From: an uncultured Bacilli bacterium
GTDB lineage: Bacteria; Bacillota_I; Bacilli_A; RF39; UBA660
Direction: 5' to 3'
Length of the DNA stretch: 64,000 nucleotides
Assembly: GCA_944359725.1 (NCBI GenBank)
Contig: CALVSY010000002.1
Location: 38,207-102,206, forward strand
In this document: piece after piece, positions 44,505 to 52,953 of the stretch
Layout of the letters: each line of letters begins with the position of its first letter
How positions within the stretch are numbered: position 1 is the stretch's first letter
Made by a program: the position numbers and the translations under genes
Notes under the pieces: model-generated
What the model was told of the DNA's origin: nothing
What the model saw: the letters and a program-made list of their open reading frames with translations, nothing else
The model's database searches: none

Positions 44505-46486
44505 TAATCCTCCTTTTTTAAGTCCTCTAACTTATCTAACGACACTACTTTATCAAACAAATCATCATTAGTCATTCTGTGTGAGATTAATATTATGGTC
44601 TTTGATGGGTAATCTTTTTTTATCGCACTTAAGATTTTTCTTTCTTGTGCTATGTCTAGCTGGCTTGTTGTTTCATCAAATATTATTACGTTTGAAGAAT
44701 TTACCAAGCTTTGGGCTATTATAATTAGTTCTTTTTGACCACCGGATATATTTGCGTTTACGTTATCTATTACGTAATCGTAACTTAAATTACTTTTACA
44801 AAGCATGTCATCAATTACCTTTTTAACGTTTTTACCTAAAGTGTTTTTACTTCCTAAGTAAATATTTTCTTTAATCGTTTTATTAAATAATTTAGCTTTT
44901 TGATCTACGTAAGTTATTTTTCTTCTTAAAGAGTTATCCTCTATATCATTTATATCAATACCATTAATAAATAACATTTTATCAAGTACGATTAACTGCT
45001 TCGTTAAAATTTTAAATAACGTTGTTTTACCGATGCCTGATGAACCCGAAACCAAAACGTAATCACCCCTTTCAATTTTTAAGTTTACGTTATTTAAAAT
45101 TAGTTTATCATCATACTTATAACTTAAATTATTAATGGTTATACTATTTATGTCATTAATAAAGGTGCCTGTTTTTACTTCTTTTACATCATATATTTCG
45201 TCTAATCTTTTTTTAGCACTCTTATAATTTATATATACCGGCCACGCACCATATAAAGAACTTATACAATCTAAAAGCATTATTTCAACATATATTATAA
45301 AACAAAGATTAACACTTGTTATGTTAGCATTTGTAAGTATTATGAAACAGAGAAAATAAAATAATGTGAATATGATTTTAAAAACAAATTCTTTTTTTAG
45401 ATAAATAAAGGAAGTGGTATGATAATCATTTATTAATGATTTATATTTGATTTTTAATTGTTTGTTAAAATAATACTCTTTAGATAAGTTCTTGATACTT
45501 ATAATACCATTTAAAGCATCAGTCATTAACGCTTCAAAATGTTCGTTTTTAACTTGCAAATCATAAGTTTTATAATAATACTTTTTATAAAACTTTTTAT
45601 TTAATAAGAAAACAAGTAAAAACACCATTAAGTTTGCAAAAAATAACTTTACGTTAACAAATAAAATAGATATTAAAAACACAAGTATAATAATCAAATT
45701 AACGAGTAAAACCTCACTTACAAAATAAGTCATTTCTTTTATGATTGATAAATCATTAAACTTAGATGTTAAATTACCTAAAGATAAGTTAGAGTACGAC
45801 TTTATAGGAAGTGATAAAATCTGCCTTATTGTTGGAAGTGTTATTCTTAAGTCAGTTTTAACTTGTAAACTAAGTAGTAACCTTTTTTTAATAAACGTTA
45901 TAATCTCCCTTAAAAGGCTAACAACAAGTAAAAGGAAAATAAGTGAAAATAAAAGTTTATTATTTAAATTATTAACAATAAAAGAAAGAACATATGAATA
46001 TGAAATATTTAATAAGGAAACAAGTAAAATTAATGAAGTTATTAAAAGAATGAACTTTTTATCTTTAAATAAGTTTTTAAAAGAATATTTATCATCTTTA
46101 AAACTTATTACTACACCAGTAAACATTTTTTTAAACTCATCTTTCGATAACTTTAATTTACCTTTTGCAGGATCCAAAACGTAAACGCTATCTAAAGTTA
46201 CTTTTATAACAACAACAAAATGCTGCAACTTATTATTTATGGTATGTGCAATAAAGGGAAAAATACTTGCTTTGTTAACATCAAAGTCCTTATATCCTAC
46301 CGCATCAATACCATGTTTTTTAGATACTCTTATAATCTCATACGCAGTTGTACCTTCACTATCCATTATCATTTCGTTTTTTACCTCATCTATATCAATG
46401 TCTAGGCCATGTATTTTAAATATCATAGTAAGGCAAGCTGCCGCGCAATCATTAACTGACTTTTGTCTTACAAAATAATTTTCTAT
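44504..46486 (-). CDS. Peptidase C39 bacteriocin-processing ABC exporter, ATA start
   Basis: 660 residues if read from ATA 46486. N-terminal C39 peptidase: Cys14 in VNDCAAACLTM, His89 in KLQHFVVV, Asp105 in VYVLDP. It cuts double-glycine leaders while the transporter exports the peptide. Six membrane helices follow, then an ATPase with Walker A SGSSGIGKTT (about 480), signature SGGQKE and Walker B VIIFDET. A perfect AGGAGG lies 7 bases before ATA 46486; the first in-frame ATG (46426) would delete the catalytic Cys. The three small peptide genes follow at once. Confidence 0.92.
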   Translation of the reverse strand: MENYFVRQKSVNDCAAACLTMIFKIHGLDIDIDEVKNEMIMDSEGTTAYEIIRVSKKHGIDAVGYKDFDVNKASIFPFIAHTINNKLQHFVVVIKVTLDSVYVLDPAKGKLKLSKDEFKKMFTGVVISFKDDKYSFKNLFKDKKFILLITSLILLVSLLNISYSYVLSFIVNNLNNKLLFSLIFLLLVVSLLREIITFIKKRLLLSLQVKTDLRITLPTIRQILSLPIKSYSNLSLGNLTSKFNDLSIIKEMTYFVSEVLLVNLIIILVFLISILFVNVKLFFANLMVFLLVFLLNKKFYKKYYYKTYDLQVKNEHFEALMTDALNGIISIKNLSKEYYFNKQLKIKYKSLINDYHTTSFIYLKKEFVFKIIFTLFYFLCFIILTNANITSVNLCFIIYVEIMLLDCISSLYGAWPVYINYKSAKKRLDEIYDVKEVKTGTFINDINSITINNLSYKYDDKLILNNVNLKIERGDYVLVSGSSGIGKTTLFKILTKQLIVLDKMLFINGIDINDIEDNSLRRKITYVDQKAKLFNKTIKENIYLGSKNTLGKNVKKVIDDMLCKSNLSYDYVIDNVNANISGGQKELIIIAQSLVNSSNVIIFDETTSQLDIAQERKILSAIKKDYPSKTIILISHRMTNDDLFDKVVSLDKLEDLKKED

Positions 46487-46493
46487 TTTATCA

Positions 46494-46536
46494 CCTCCTC
46501 ATACTTATAATTAGCCATAACTTTTAAAATTCCCCT
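46494..46536 (-). promoter_or_regulatory. 43-bp regulon element, copy 1 (exporter/bacteriocin operon)
   Basis: Read on the minus strand: AGGGGAATTTTAAAAG, TTATGG, then AATTATAAGTATGAGGAGG. TATAAG is a plausible -10; no consensus -35 is present. It ends at the exporter's ribosome site, so the transcript leader would be very short. Aligns without gaps with 46953-46995, 54273-54315 and 56188-56230. Confidence 0.75.
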
Positions 46537-46670
46537 AAAAAAATGAAAAAAAATTTAAAAATATTTTATTTAATAAAAAACTAGTTGCAGTGGTAAACTT
46601 AAAGTAAAAAGCTAAGAAGTCATAAGTTATAGATTTGCACACTAAAATATACAAAATAATTTATACAATA

Positions 46671-46699
46671 TTGATTATATTTTTATTTTTGGATATAAT
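46671..46699 (+). promoter_or_regulatory. Antitoxin RNA promoter, locus 1
   Basis: TTGATT, exact 17-bp T-rich spacer ending TTTTTGGA, TATAAT. Nearly the same sequence as the locus 2 promoter at 55909-55937. Confidence 0.85.
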
Positions 46700-46706
46700 A
46701 AAAGTA

Positions 46707-46805
46707 GAAAGAGCAACCTAATAAGGTTAGCTGCTTTCCTTGATTTGTTTTTTTTAAAGAAAAGCATACTTACCTACCAAAATGGTTAAGTATGCTTTTC
46801 TTTTA
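46707..46805 (+). ncRNA. Predicted antisense/antitoxin RNA, locus 1
   Basis: Starts after the promoter and carries a 5' hairpin (AACCT/AGGTT, 46714-46728) followed by TGCTTTCC. It runs through a 19-bp terminator hairpin that overlaps the 3' end of the converging toxin gene, so the two RNAs are complementary there. No ORF with ribosome site. Layout is like Fst-type type I systems; expression is not shown. Confidence 0.65.
46756..46803. terminator. Shared bidirectional terminator, locus 1
   Basis: Arms 46756-46774 and 46784-46803 pair over 19 bp with one bulge. Confidence 0.88.
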
Positions 46806-46883
46806 TATTTTAAATATTAGTATCACTAATAATAAAATTAAAAGGATTACTACTACTTTAAGAAACTTCATTTCTTGTTTCAT
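46803..46883 (-). CDS. Small hydrophobic toxin-like peptide, locus 1 (26 aa)
   Basis: ATG 46883 follows GAGGTG at 7 bases. MKQEMKFLKVVVILL begins a peptide that is a single Leu/Ile/Val helix ending FKI. Its mRNA would start near 46960, just after a copy of the 43-bp element, with a 5' hairpin like that of the opposing RNA. Such peptides in type I toxin-antitoxin loci depolarise membranes; a signalling role is possible. Confidence 0.65.
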   Translation of the reverse strand: MKQEMKFLKVVVILLILLLVILIFKI

Positions 46884-46952
46884 AGGCATCACCTCTTTTC
46901 ATTCTTTTTTTAGAATAATAGAGGAAAGCACATCTAACCTTTGGTCTTAGGT

Positions 46953-46995
46953 TACTCTCACATTAATTATTAACCATAATTTTTAAAATCCCCCT
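46953..46995 (-). promoter_or_regulatory. 43-bp regulon element, copy 2 (toxin locus 1)
   Basis: Matches copies 1, 3 and 4 over the full length, most divergent in the -10 part (TAATAATTAATGTGAG). Confidence 0.7.
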
Positions 46996-47004
46996 AAAAA
47001 ATAT

Positions 47005-47034
47005 AAAAAAGTCAGAAAACTCTGACTTTTTATT
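47005..47034. terminator. Bidirectional terminator of the 47030 gene
   Basis: AAAAGTCAGA/TCTGACTTTT stem, AAAC loop, T-run on both sides. Confidence 0.85.
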
Positions 47035-47212
47035 TAAATAGATTAGCAATTGAGGCTTTTATGTACTCATATATTTCTGGATTTATTACCGTTAAAGTTG
47101 AAAAAGCTAAAAGAAGTAATAAAATTACAATTATAATAATAAACCAAGTATCAGCCGTATGCATGGTATCTTTGTCTATCTTAGATGGTCTTCCTTGTTT
47201 TTGTTTTGCCAT
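47030..47212 (-). CDS. Small membrane protein with GRP tail (60 aa)
   Basis: MAKQKQGRPSKIDKD gives an AT-hook-like GRP core in a short cytoplasmic tail, then one membrane helix (residues 23-45) and a short external end. ATG 47212 has AGGG 9 bases upstream; ATG 47221 is nearly on the site. Same plan as the N-terminus of the 29443 protein. Follows miaA by about 40 bases. Function not known. Confidence 0.6.
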   Translation of the reverse strand: MAKQKQGRPSKIDKDTMHTADTWFIIIIVILLLLLAFSTLTVINPEIYEYIKASIANLFK

Positions 47213-47250
47213 ATTTATCATCCCTTACTATTATTATGATACAAAATTTA

Positions 47251-48117
47251 TTAATTATTTTCAAGATATGAAATAACTTCTTTTATTGTTTTTTCAAAAT
47301 TATTTATGTTAATTAAAAACCATTTAACATTCATTTGATTATTAAACCAAGTATACTGTCTTTTAGCATAGTTTCTGCTTCTTTTTTTAATTAAATTAAT
47401 AGCGTCTTCTTTTGATATTATACCATCAAAATACATGTATAATTCCTTATAACCAATCGCAGTATTAATCGCTTTACTATTTATTTTATTATCATAAAAT
47501 CCTTTAGCTTCCTTAATTAATCCTTCTTCAATCATTTTATCTACCCTTTTATTAATTGCATCATAAAGCTCGTCTCTTGGTCTTGTAAGACCTATTATCA
47601 TAACGTCTTTATATAATAGATCATTTCCTTTTATATTTACTTTTTCATCATGATTATTTAAAAAGGATTCCATTCTTTGCCTGTTATTTTTATGGATCTT
47701 AGTATTTTCATCTATTTGTTTAACCAAGTTATATAAATCATCATTAGAATAAGATGAAAAATCTTTTTTATTTTCATTTTTAGTAAATCTATAGTCATAT
47801 AATAAAGCTTTTAAGTAAAGACCTGTTCCTCCTACTATTACTACGTTTTTGTTTTCCTCTAATAACTTATCTAATATTTTCCTTGCATCTTTTTGATAAT
47901 CATAAACAGAATAATCATCATTTACGTCTTTAATATCAATCATATGATGATTAATACCTTCCATTTCTTTTTTAGTTATTTTAGCAGTTGCAATATCCAT
48001 ATTCTTATATACTTGCATGCTATCTGCACTTATTACATCAGCATTATACCTTTTTGCAAGTGCTATAGACATTTTTGTTTTACCAACACCAGTAGGTCCA
48101 ACAATCGCAATTAACAT
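47251..48117 (-). CDS. miaA: tRNA dimethylallyltransferase
   Basis: 288 residues. P-loop GPTGVGKTK, DVISADSMQVYKNMDIATAK and GGTGLYLKALLYDY are diagnostic. It adds dimethylallyl to A37 of tRNAs reading UNN codons. AAGGAAG precedes ATG 48117. Linked to mutL in many bacteria; here three kinase-like genes lie between. Confidence 0.97.
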   Translation of the reverse strand: MLIAIVGPTGVGKTKMSIALAKRYNADVISADSMQVYKNMDIATAKITKKEMEGINHHMIDIKDVNDDYSVYDYQKDARKILDKLLEENKNVVIVGGTGLYLKALLYDYRFTKNENKKDFSSYSNDDLYNLVKQIDENTKIHKNNRQRMESFLNNHDEKVNIKGNDLLYKDVMIIGLTRPRDELYDAINKRVDKMIEEGLIKEAKGFYDNKINSKAINTAIGYKELYMYFDGIISKEDAINLIKKRSRNYAKRQYTWFNNQMNVKWFLININNFEKTIKEVISYLENN

Positions 48118-48122
48118 TTAAA

Positions 48123-48710
48123 TCACTTCCTTTTTGATGGCGTGTTTTCATCTTTATATAATGCGTTTTTAAATAAATCTATTTTCTTAAAACAATCATC
48201 TAACAAAGATAAATTATACCATCTTAAATCTTTTCTATCATCAATTTTATAAGCGTCACAATCTACTAAACATAATTCGTTATTATAATATATTATGTTG
48301 TCTGGCTTTATATCATTTACTTTTATTTTATTCTTTGATAACTCATTTATTTTTAAAACTAAAGAATAATAAAGATTATATAACTCATTTTCATTTATGG
48401 TTATTTTACCTCTTTTCATTTTTTCTAATAAAATACCAAGAGTTGGTCCTTTAAAATATGGCATCGTATAACCACAAAACTTATCATTTCTATAAACTAA
48501 ATTAGTTGGTAATGAAACTCCCTTTACTTTAATTTTTTTATCTACTATTTTCCTTAAATTATTCTCTATATTATATCTTTTAATAAACTCATCATTATCA
48601 AATATCTTTATTACTTCATCAGAAAATACGTAACAAGAGCCAAAATTACCTTTGTATCTTGCGTTTTTAATTGGTTTAAATTTATCATAAACACTTATTT
48701 GTATGGACAC
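48123..48710 (-). CDS. Divergent kinase-fold protein C
   Basis: 195 residues from GTG 48710 (8 bases after AGG); GTG 48719 is the longer choice. YKGNFGSCYVFSDEVIKIF looks like a glycine-loop and VxIK segment; IKVNDIKPDNIIYYNNELCLVDCDAYKI copies the catalytic loop (D-x-K-P-x-N) and replaces DFG by DCD. Third of three related tandem genes; ends 5 bases before miaA. Kinase activity is possible but unproven. Confidence 0.7.
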   Translation of the reverse strand: MSIQISVYDKFKPIKNARYKGNFGSCYVFSDEVIKIFDNDEFIKRYNIENNLRKIVDKKIKVKGVSLPTNLVYRNDKFCGYTMPYFKGPTLGILLEKMKRGKITINENELYNLYYSLVLKINELSKNKIKVNDIKPDNIIYYNNELCLVDCDAYKIDDRKDLRWYNLSLLDDCFKKIDLFKNALYKDENTPSKRK

Positions 48711-48715
48711 ATTTA

Positions 48716-49426
48716 TCACCTACTTTTATAATTTGATAACTTCATAAACGTATCAACACGGTTATTAGTTAGACTTCTTATATTAGATATACAATCAAAA
48801 AGAAAACTTTCCTTATTTAAATCATCATCAGTATATATTTTTAAACCAGGACAAATAATACAATCCATAAATAATGCTAACGCTTTATTTATTTCTTTTA
48901 AATTATAATCATATGGTTTTACCTCATCTTTATCTTCACTTGTATTAACGTAATAAAGATCTTTATCAAAATATCCATCCGTATCAATAAAATAAAAATT
49001 ATCATCTATGAAAACATGCGCCAATTTAATATCAAACATGTACACTTTTTCTTTTTGTAATTCTTTTAAAAATCGGTCATAATATATTCTTAATAAATCA
49101 TCAAATGCTAAATCCATTTTACCACTTATTATTTTATTTTTTAAGTCCAAAAGAGAAACATTTGGAGCTTTATCCATAAAATAACCAATAACATACTTAG
49201 TTTTTCTATTAACTTTAAACACCCTTTTCTTTGGCCATAAAATAATATTTGAGCTTCTTTTTATATCTTCATCTATCTTGCATTTTAAATAAGATGCAAG
49301 TCCATCATAAAAAATTTTTACAACACCATCTTCATATTTAAAGCACTCTCCATTACAACCATGATAGTTTTTAGATATCCTTTCAAGTTCTTCTATTTCT
49401 TCTTTTGTCAAATAAATGTCTTCCAT
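48716..49426 (-). CDS. Divergent kinase-fold protein B
   Basis: 236 residues. YHGCNGECFKYEDGVVKIFY is the glycine-loop and Lys strand; YMFDIKLAHVFIDDNFYFIDTDGY stands for catalytic loop and metal motif (DTD). The Asn after the catalytic Asp is replaced by His, so it may be a pseudokinase. AGGG precedes ATG 49426; GTGA overlap with the next frame. Paralogue of the genes on both sides. Confidence 0.7.
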   Translation of the reverse strand: MEDIYLTKEEIEELERISKNYHGCNGECFKYEDGVVKIFYDGLASYLKCKIDEDIKRSSNIILWPKKRVFKVNRKTKYVIGYFMDKAPNVSLLDLKNKIISGKMDLAFDDLLRIYYDRFLKELQKEKVYMFDIKLAHVFIDDNFYFIDTDGYFDKDLYYVNTSEDKDEVKPYDYNLKEINKALALFMDCIICPGLKIYTDDDLNKESFLFDCISNIRSLTNNRVDTFMKLSNYKSR

Positions 49427-49437
49427 AAAATCATTCC

Positions 49438-50184
49438 CTAACGCAAGTTTTTATACGCATCTTTAAGCGTTTTACACGGATGTTTTAAATGATCATAAAA
49501 TTCATCAAAAAAATCATCACAAAAAAAGTTATTACTAAAATCCTTAATTTCTGTTTCATAACAAAAATCAAAAAAATAATCCTCAAAAAAGTTAGCAAAA
49601 CAAATATTTACTGTTTCATAATTATTTAAAAGAATAATTCTTTTATCTTGTTCTTCTTTATAAAAATCCAAATCATAAATAAGCAATTTATCATCATGTA
49701 TATTACAATTAGCGGGGTTTAAATCATACATAGTAATACTGTTACTAGCAAAAAAACACGCTAAATAATACGCATATTTCCAAGCACTTTTTATATCACT
49801 TAAGTATAAATCTTTTTTTTGACTTGATATTTCATTTAAATTATAACCTTTCATAAAAGGCATTTTATACATTAAAAGTTCATCATCTACTACGTAAAAA
49901 ATAAAAGGAATAGCAGCGCTTTTCTGGCTTATTTTAAAGATGTTAATTAAGTTATCTACAACGTCTTTATAATCAAATATTATTATGCCATTTTTAGATT
50001 TAAGATATGGATTTTTAAAATATCTTTTTATAACACTTGATGAAAAATCCGTATAACTAGAAGCGAAAGATCCATCGCTTAAAAATTCGTAACCGTTTAA
50101 TATACCTTCTATTTCACTTTTCTTTATAAATGATACATAGCACTCATCTTTTAACTTTTCTTTTTGTTCTTCACTTAGTTTCAT
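49438..50184 (-). CDS. Divergent kinase-fold protein A
   Basis: 248 residues. NGYEFLSDGSFASSYTDFSSSVIKRYF is the N-lobe segment and MYDLNPANCNIHDDKLLIYDLDFYK the catalytic loop and metal motif (DLD for DFG), with D-x-N-P-x-N preserved. AAGGAAG precedes ATG 50184, 49 bases after mutL. Full N-lobe glycine loop is weak; related to the two following proteins. Confidence 0.7.
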   Translation of the reverse strand: MKLSEEQKEKLKDECYVSFIKKSEIEGILNGYEFLSDGSFASSYTDFSSSVIKRYFKNPYLKSKNGIIIFDYKDVVDNLINIFKISQKSAAIPFIFYVVDDELLMYKMPFMKGYNLNEISSQKKDLYLSDIKSAWKYAYYLACFFASNSITMYDLNPANCNIHDDKLLIYDLDFYKEEQDKRIILLNNYETVNICFANFFEDYFFDFCYETEIKDFSNNFFCDDFFDEFYDHLKHPCKTLKDAYKNLR

Positions 50185-50233
50185 ATTATTCTTCCTTTTC
50201 GCACTATTATATCAAATAATAAAGCTATGTCAA

Positions 50234-52018
50234 TTACATAGCTCTTTTAAACATTTTTTCTAATTCATAGTTACTAAAAAATATCGTTGTTGGTCTTCCG
50301 TGAGGACAAGTATAAGGATTTTCACACCGTCTTAAGTCATCTATTAAAGCTTCCATTTCTTTTAAACTAATGTTCATGTTTGCTTTAATAGCCATTTTAC
50401 AACTTAACATAATCGCCGCTTTTTCCCTAAATTTTTCAATCGAAAAGTTTTTTTCCTCACTTATTAATACTTCTAATATTTTCTTTATAGATTCTTCTTC
50501 ATAACCTTCTTTTAGCCAAGTAGGATGTTCTTTTATAATAAATGAATTAATTCCATATTCACTAATATCAAAGTGCATATCTTTTAAAACACTTAAATTT
50601 TGTTTTATTATGATAAACTCATTAGATGGAAATTCTAAAATTAAAGGAACAAGCATTTTTATACTACTCTCATTTGGGTTTCCAAAGGCTTTTTTATATC
50701 CTTCATAATTTATTCTTTCTTTTGCAGCATGCTGGTCTATCATGTATAGTCCAAGTTCATTATGACATATTACGTACGTTCCTTTAGCAAGCCCTACCGG
50801 GTACATCTCTGGCATAACAACTTTCTTTTTTTCCTCGTTATAAAACTCTTCATCCTCTTTTTTATCTTCTTTTAATTTTTCTTCTAAATCTTCATTAACA
50901 GTTAAAATATCATCATCAAACAAAGTATAATCGATAGTTTCATTTTCTATTACGTTTTGTCTTTCTAAGTTAAGCTGCATCTCTTCTACTCTTGGTTTTA
51001 CCAGTTTATCTTTTTTCTCTATCTTAGGTATTAAAAGTGCTTTATCAAGTACGTCTTTAATACCTTTTTTTATAAGTTCTTTTAAGTCTTCAAAATTACT
51101 AAATTTTATATCTAGTTTAGCGGGATGAACGTTTACGTCAATTAAAGATGGATCAGTATTAATATTTAAAACAACAATTGGATACCTGGCTTCTGGTTTA
51201 TAAGTGTGATATGCATCATTTATCGCACGATTTAACTCTGTATTTCTAACTACCCTTTTATTAACAAGCGTTACCATATGAGTTCTAGTTGACCTTGTAA
51301 CCTCAGGAAGTGACACGAAACCATCAACGTCATAATCATCGTTAAACACCGATATTTTTCTCATCCTGCGGGCAACGTCTGATCCGTAAATTTCTTTAAT
51401 TACCTTAAGTAAATTACCTGATCCATCCGTGTTTAATAATACTTTATCATCACTTGTTAACTTGAATTTTATCTCTGGATAAGATAAAGCCATTTTATTT
51501 ACGTATTCACAAATATTAGCAAGCTCGCTATATAAACTATGTAAATATTTCAGTCTTGCAGGTGTGTTATAAAATAAGTTTTCAACCGTTATTTCAGTTC
51601 CTTTTCTTGCATCTGATGCTTCTTGTTTAATTAATTTGCCACCGTCTATAATTATTTTTGTTCCAACAGATCCGGTAGAAGTTTTAAGCTCTACTTTAGA
51701 TACTGACGCAATAGAAGGAAGAGCCTCACCTCTAAATCCTAAAGATGATATTCTAAATAAACCCATTTCATCATAAAGTTTACTTGTTGCGTGCCTCCTA
51801 AATGCAAGTAAAGCATCTTCCTTTGTCATACCAATACCATTATCAACTACTCTTATTAATTTTGTTCCAGCATCAATTACTTCTATTTTTATTTCTGTTG
51901 CACCAGCATCAACGCTATTTTCAACTAATTCTTTTACAACTGATACACATTTTTCAACAACCTCTCCTGCTGCTATTTTATTTGCTAAAACATCATCCAT
52001 TACTTTAATCTTGCTCAT
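50234..52018 (-). CDS. mutL: DNA mismatch repair protein MutL
   Basis: 594 residues from ATG 52018. GHKL ATPase: ANKIAAGEVVE, ELVENSVDAGA, DNGIGM and GFRGEAL are complete. C-terminal DQHAAKERINYE and CPHGRPT are the metal-binding endonuclease motifs of Gram-positive MutL. A frame extension to 52048 is unsupported. MutS is not in the window. Confidence 0.98.
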   Translation of the reverse strand: MSKIKVMDDVLANKIAAGEVVEKCVSVVKELVENSVDAGATEIKIEVIDAGTKLIRVVDNGIGMTKEDALLAFRRHATSKLYDEMGLFRISSLGFRGEALPSIASVSKVELKTSTGSVGTKIIIDGGKLIKQEASDARKGTEITVENLFYNTPARLKYLHSLYSELANICEYVNKMALSYPEIKFKLTSDDKVLLNTDGSGNLLKVIKEIYGSDVARRMRKISVFNDDYDVDGFVSLPEVTRSTRTHMVTLVNKRVVRNTELNRAINDAYHTYKPEARYPIVVLNINTDPSLIDVNVHPAKLDIKFSNFEDLKELIKKGIKDVLDKALLIPKIEKKDKLVKPRVEEMQLNLERQNVIENETIDYTLFDDDILTVNEDLEEKLKEDKKEDEEFYNEEKKKVVMPEMYPVGLAKGTYVICHNELGLYMIDQHAAKERINYEGYKKAFGNPNESSIKMLVPLILEFPSNEFIIIKQNLSVLKDMHFDISEYGINSFIIKEHPTWLKEGYEEESIKKILEVLISEEKNFSIEKFREKAAIMLSCKMAIKANMNISLKEMEALIDDLRRCENPYTCPHGRPTTIFFSNYELEKMFKRAM

Positions 52019-52101
52019 TATCACATCACACACTTTCTTTCTATACAATTATAACACAAAATTTGTTTTTTCATATAATACCAATAAGGAAGGTGAATAA
52101 C

Positions 52102-52347
52102 ATGAATCAAGGATATCAAACCGAAGCCAAAATGCCAGTAAATAATGCGTCCTATGGTTATTACATGCCATACGCATATGCGGCAAATAATCAAAACGAT
52201 GAAAGATTAGCCGGAGGATTTGTTTTTCCGTTTTTACTTGGAGGAGTAACAGGTGCAGCCCTTGCACCAGCCTTTTGGAGACCAAACAGGCCAGTATACT
52301 ACCCACCATACCAACCAATGCCATATCCACCGAGAAGATGGTTTTAA
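52102..52347 (+). CDS. Pro/Tyr-rich small protein (81 aa)
   Basis: ATG 52102 follows AAGGTG. N-terminal Asn/Tyr/Ala-rich part, a Gly-rich hydrophobic segment (FVFPFLLGGVTGAALAPAFW) and a Pro/Tyr tail (YYPPYQPMPYPPRRWF). Such tails occur in spore-coat and surface proteins, and yqfC/yqfD suggest sporulation in this organism, but the role is not known. Single gene with a TATAAT at 52074-52079, divergent from mutL. Confidence 0.7.
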   Translation: MNQGYQTEAKMPVNNASYGYYMPYAYAANNQNDERLAGGFVFPFLLGGVTGAALAPAFWRPNRPVYYPPYQPMPYPPRRWF

Positions 52348-52348
52348 G

Positions 52349-52384
52349 AAAAAACTAGCCAAGCAACCCTTGGTTAGTTTTATT
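52349..52384. terminator. Bidirectional terminator
   Basis: AAAACTAGCCAAG/CTTGGTTAGTTTT stem with one mismatch, CAACC loop. Confidence 0.85.
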
Positions 52385-52904
52385 TTAACTTTAATTTATA
52401 AGTTCCAACATAATCGTATATTCCTAAATTACTGACAAAAGAAAGTGCCTTTACTTTTCCATCTTCCTTTTTTGTTCTTAGTTCCTTATCAACGTACTTG
52501 CAAGGTTTAAAAAAGTGCTTTGCTCTCCATTTGTTTCCATCACTTATGGTTTGCCTTATAAAATGAAAATCATTATAGCCTTGCATTATTACAGGATTTC
52601 TAAATAATGATATTTTCCATTCATCATTATCATTTAATAATGATGTAAATTCTACTTTTTGAATATCAATATCTAAAGCATCTAAATCTCTATATAACGA
52701 ATATTCCATTTCATCTTTTGATCTAATTGCTTTATAAGTGTCAGATAAAACGCCAAGCCTAAAATTACCATCTAAAAATAACTTAGTAGATTCAATATCT
52801 ATCTTAAGTGCATACATATAGCAATTGCTATAAACAACACTTTTATATTCATCATCACATCTAATAGCCTTTTTAATTTTATTTAATAATTCATAATCCA
52901 GCAT
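52380..52904 (-). CDS. Unknown protein with NCY...H motif, possibly cysteine-peptidase fold
   Basis: 174 residues from ATG 52904 (AGAGGTG). SNCYMYALKI near residue 30 and DFHFIRQTISDGNKWRAKHF near 120 form a Cys/His pair like that of small papain-like or NlpC-like enzymes of gut bacteria, where a D-H-W/F-R-Q segment follows NCY. No signal peptide. Inference from motif spacing only. Confidence 0.6.
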   Translation of the reverse strand: MLDYELLNKIKKAIRCDDEYKSVVYSNCYMYALKIDIESTKLFLDGNFRLGVLSDTYKAIRSKDEMEYSLYRDLDALDIDIQKVEFTSLLNDNDEWKISLFRNPVIMQGYNDFHFIRQTISDGNKWRAKHFFKPCKYVDKELRTKKEDGKVKALSFVSNLGIYDYVGTYKLKLK

Positions 52905-52953
52905 AAAAGCACCTCTTTTCAAATTATACTAAGATATGTTCAAGATAGTCAAC

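Noticed and set aside
46426..46428. ATG 46426 as start of the C39 exporter
   Set aside because: No ribosome site, and it would remove the catalytic Cys motif, while AGGAGG lies 7 bases before ATA 46486.
51802..52008. Plus-strand ORF opposite mutL rich in Leu, His, Gln
   Set aside because: Shadow of mutL; composition is that of an antisense frame and no ribosome site is present.
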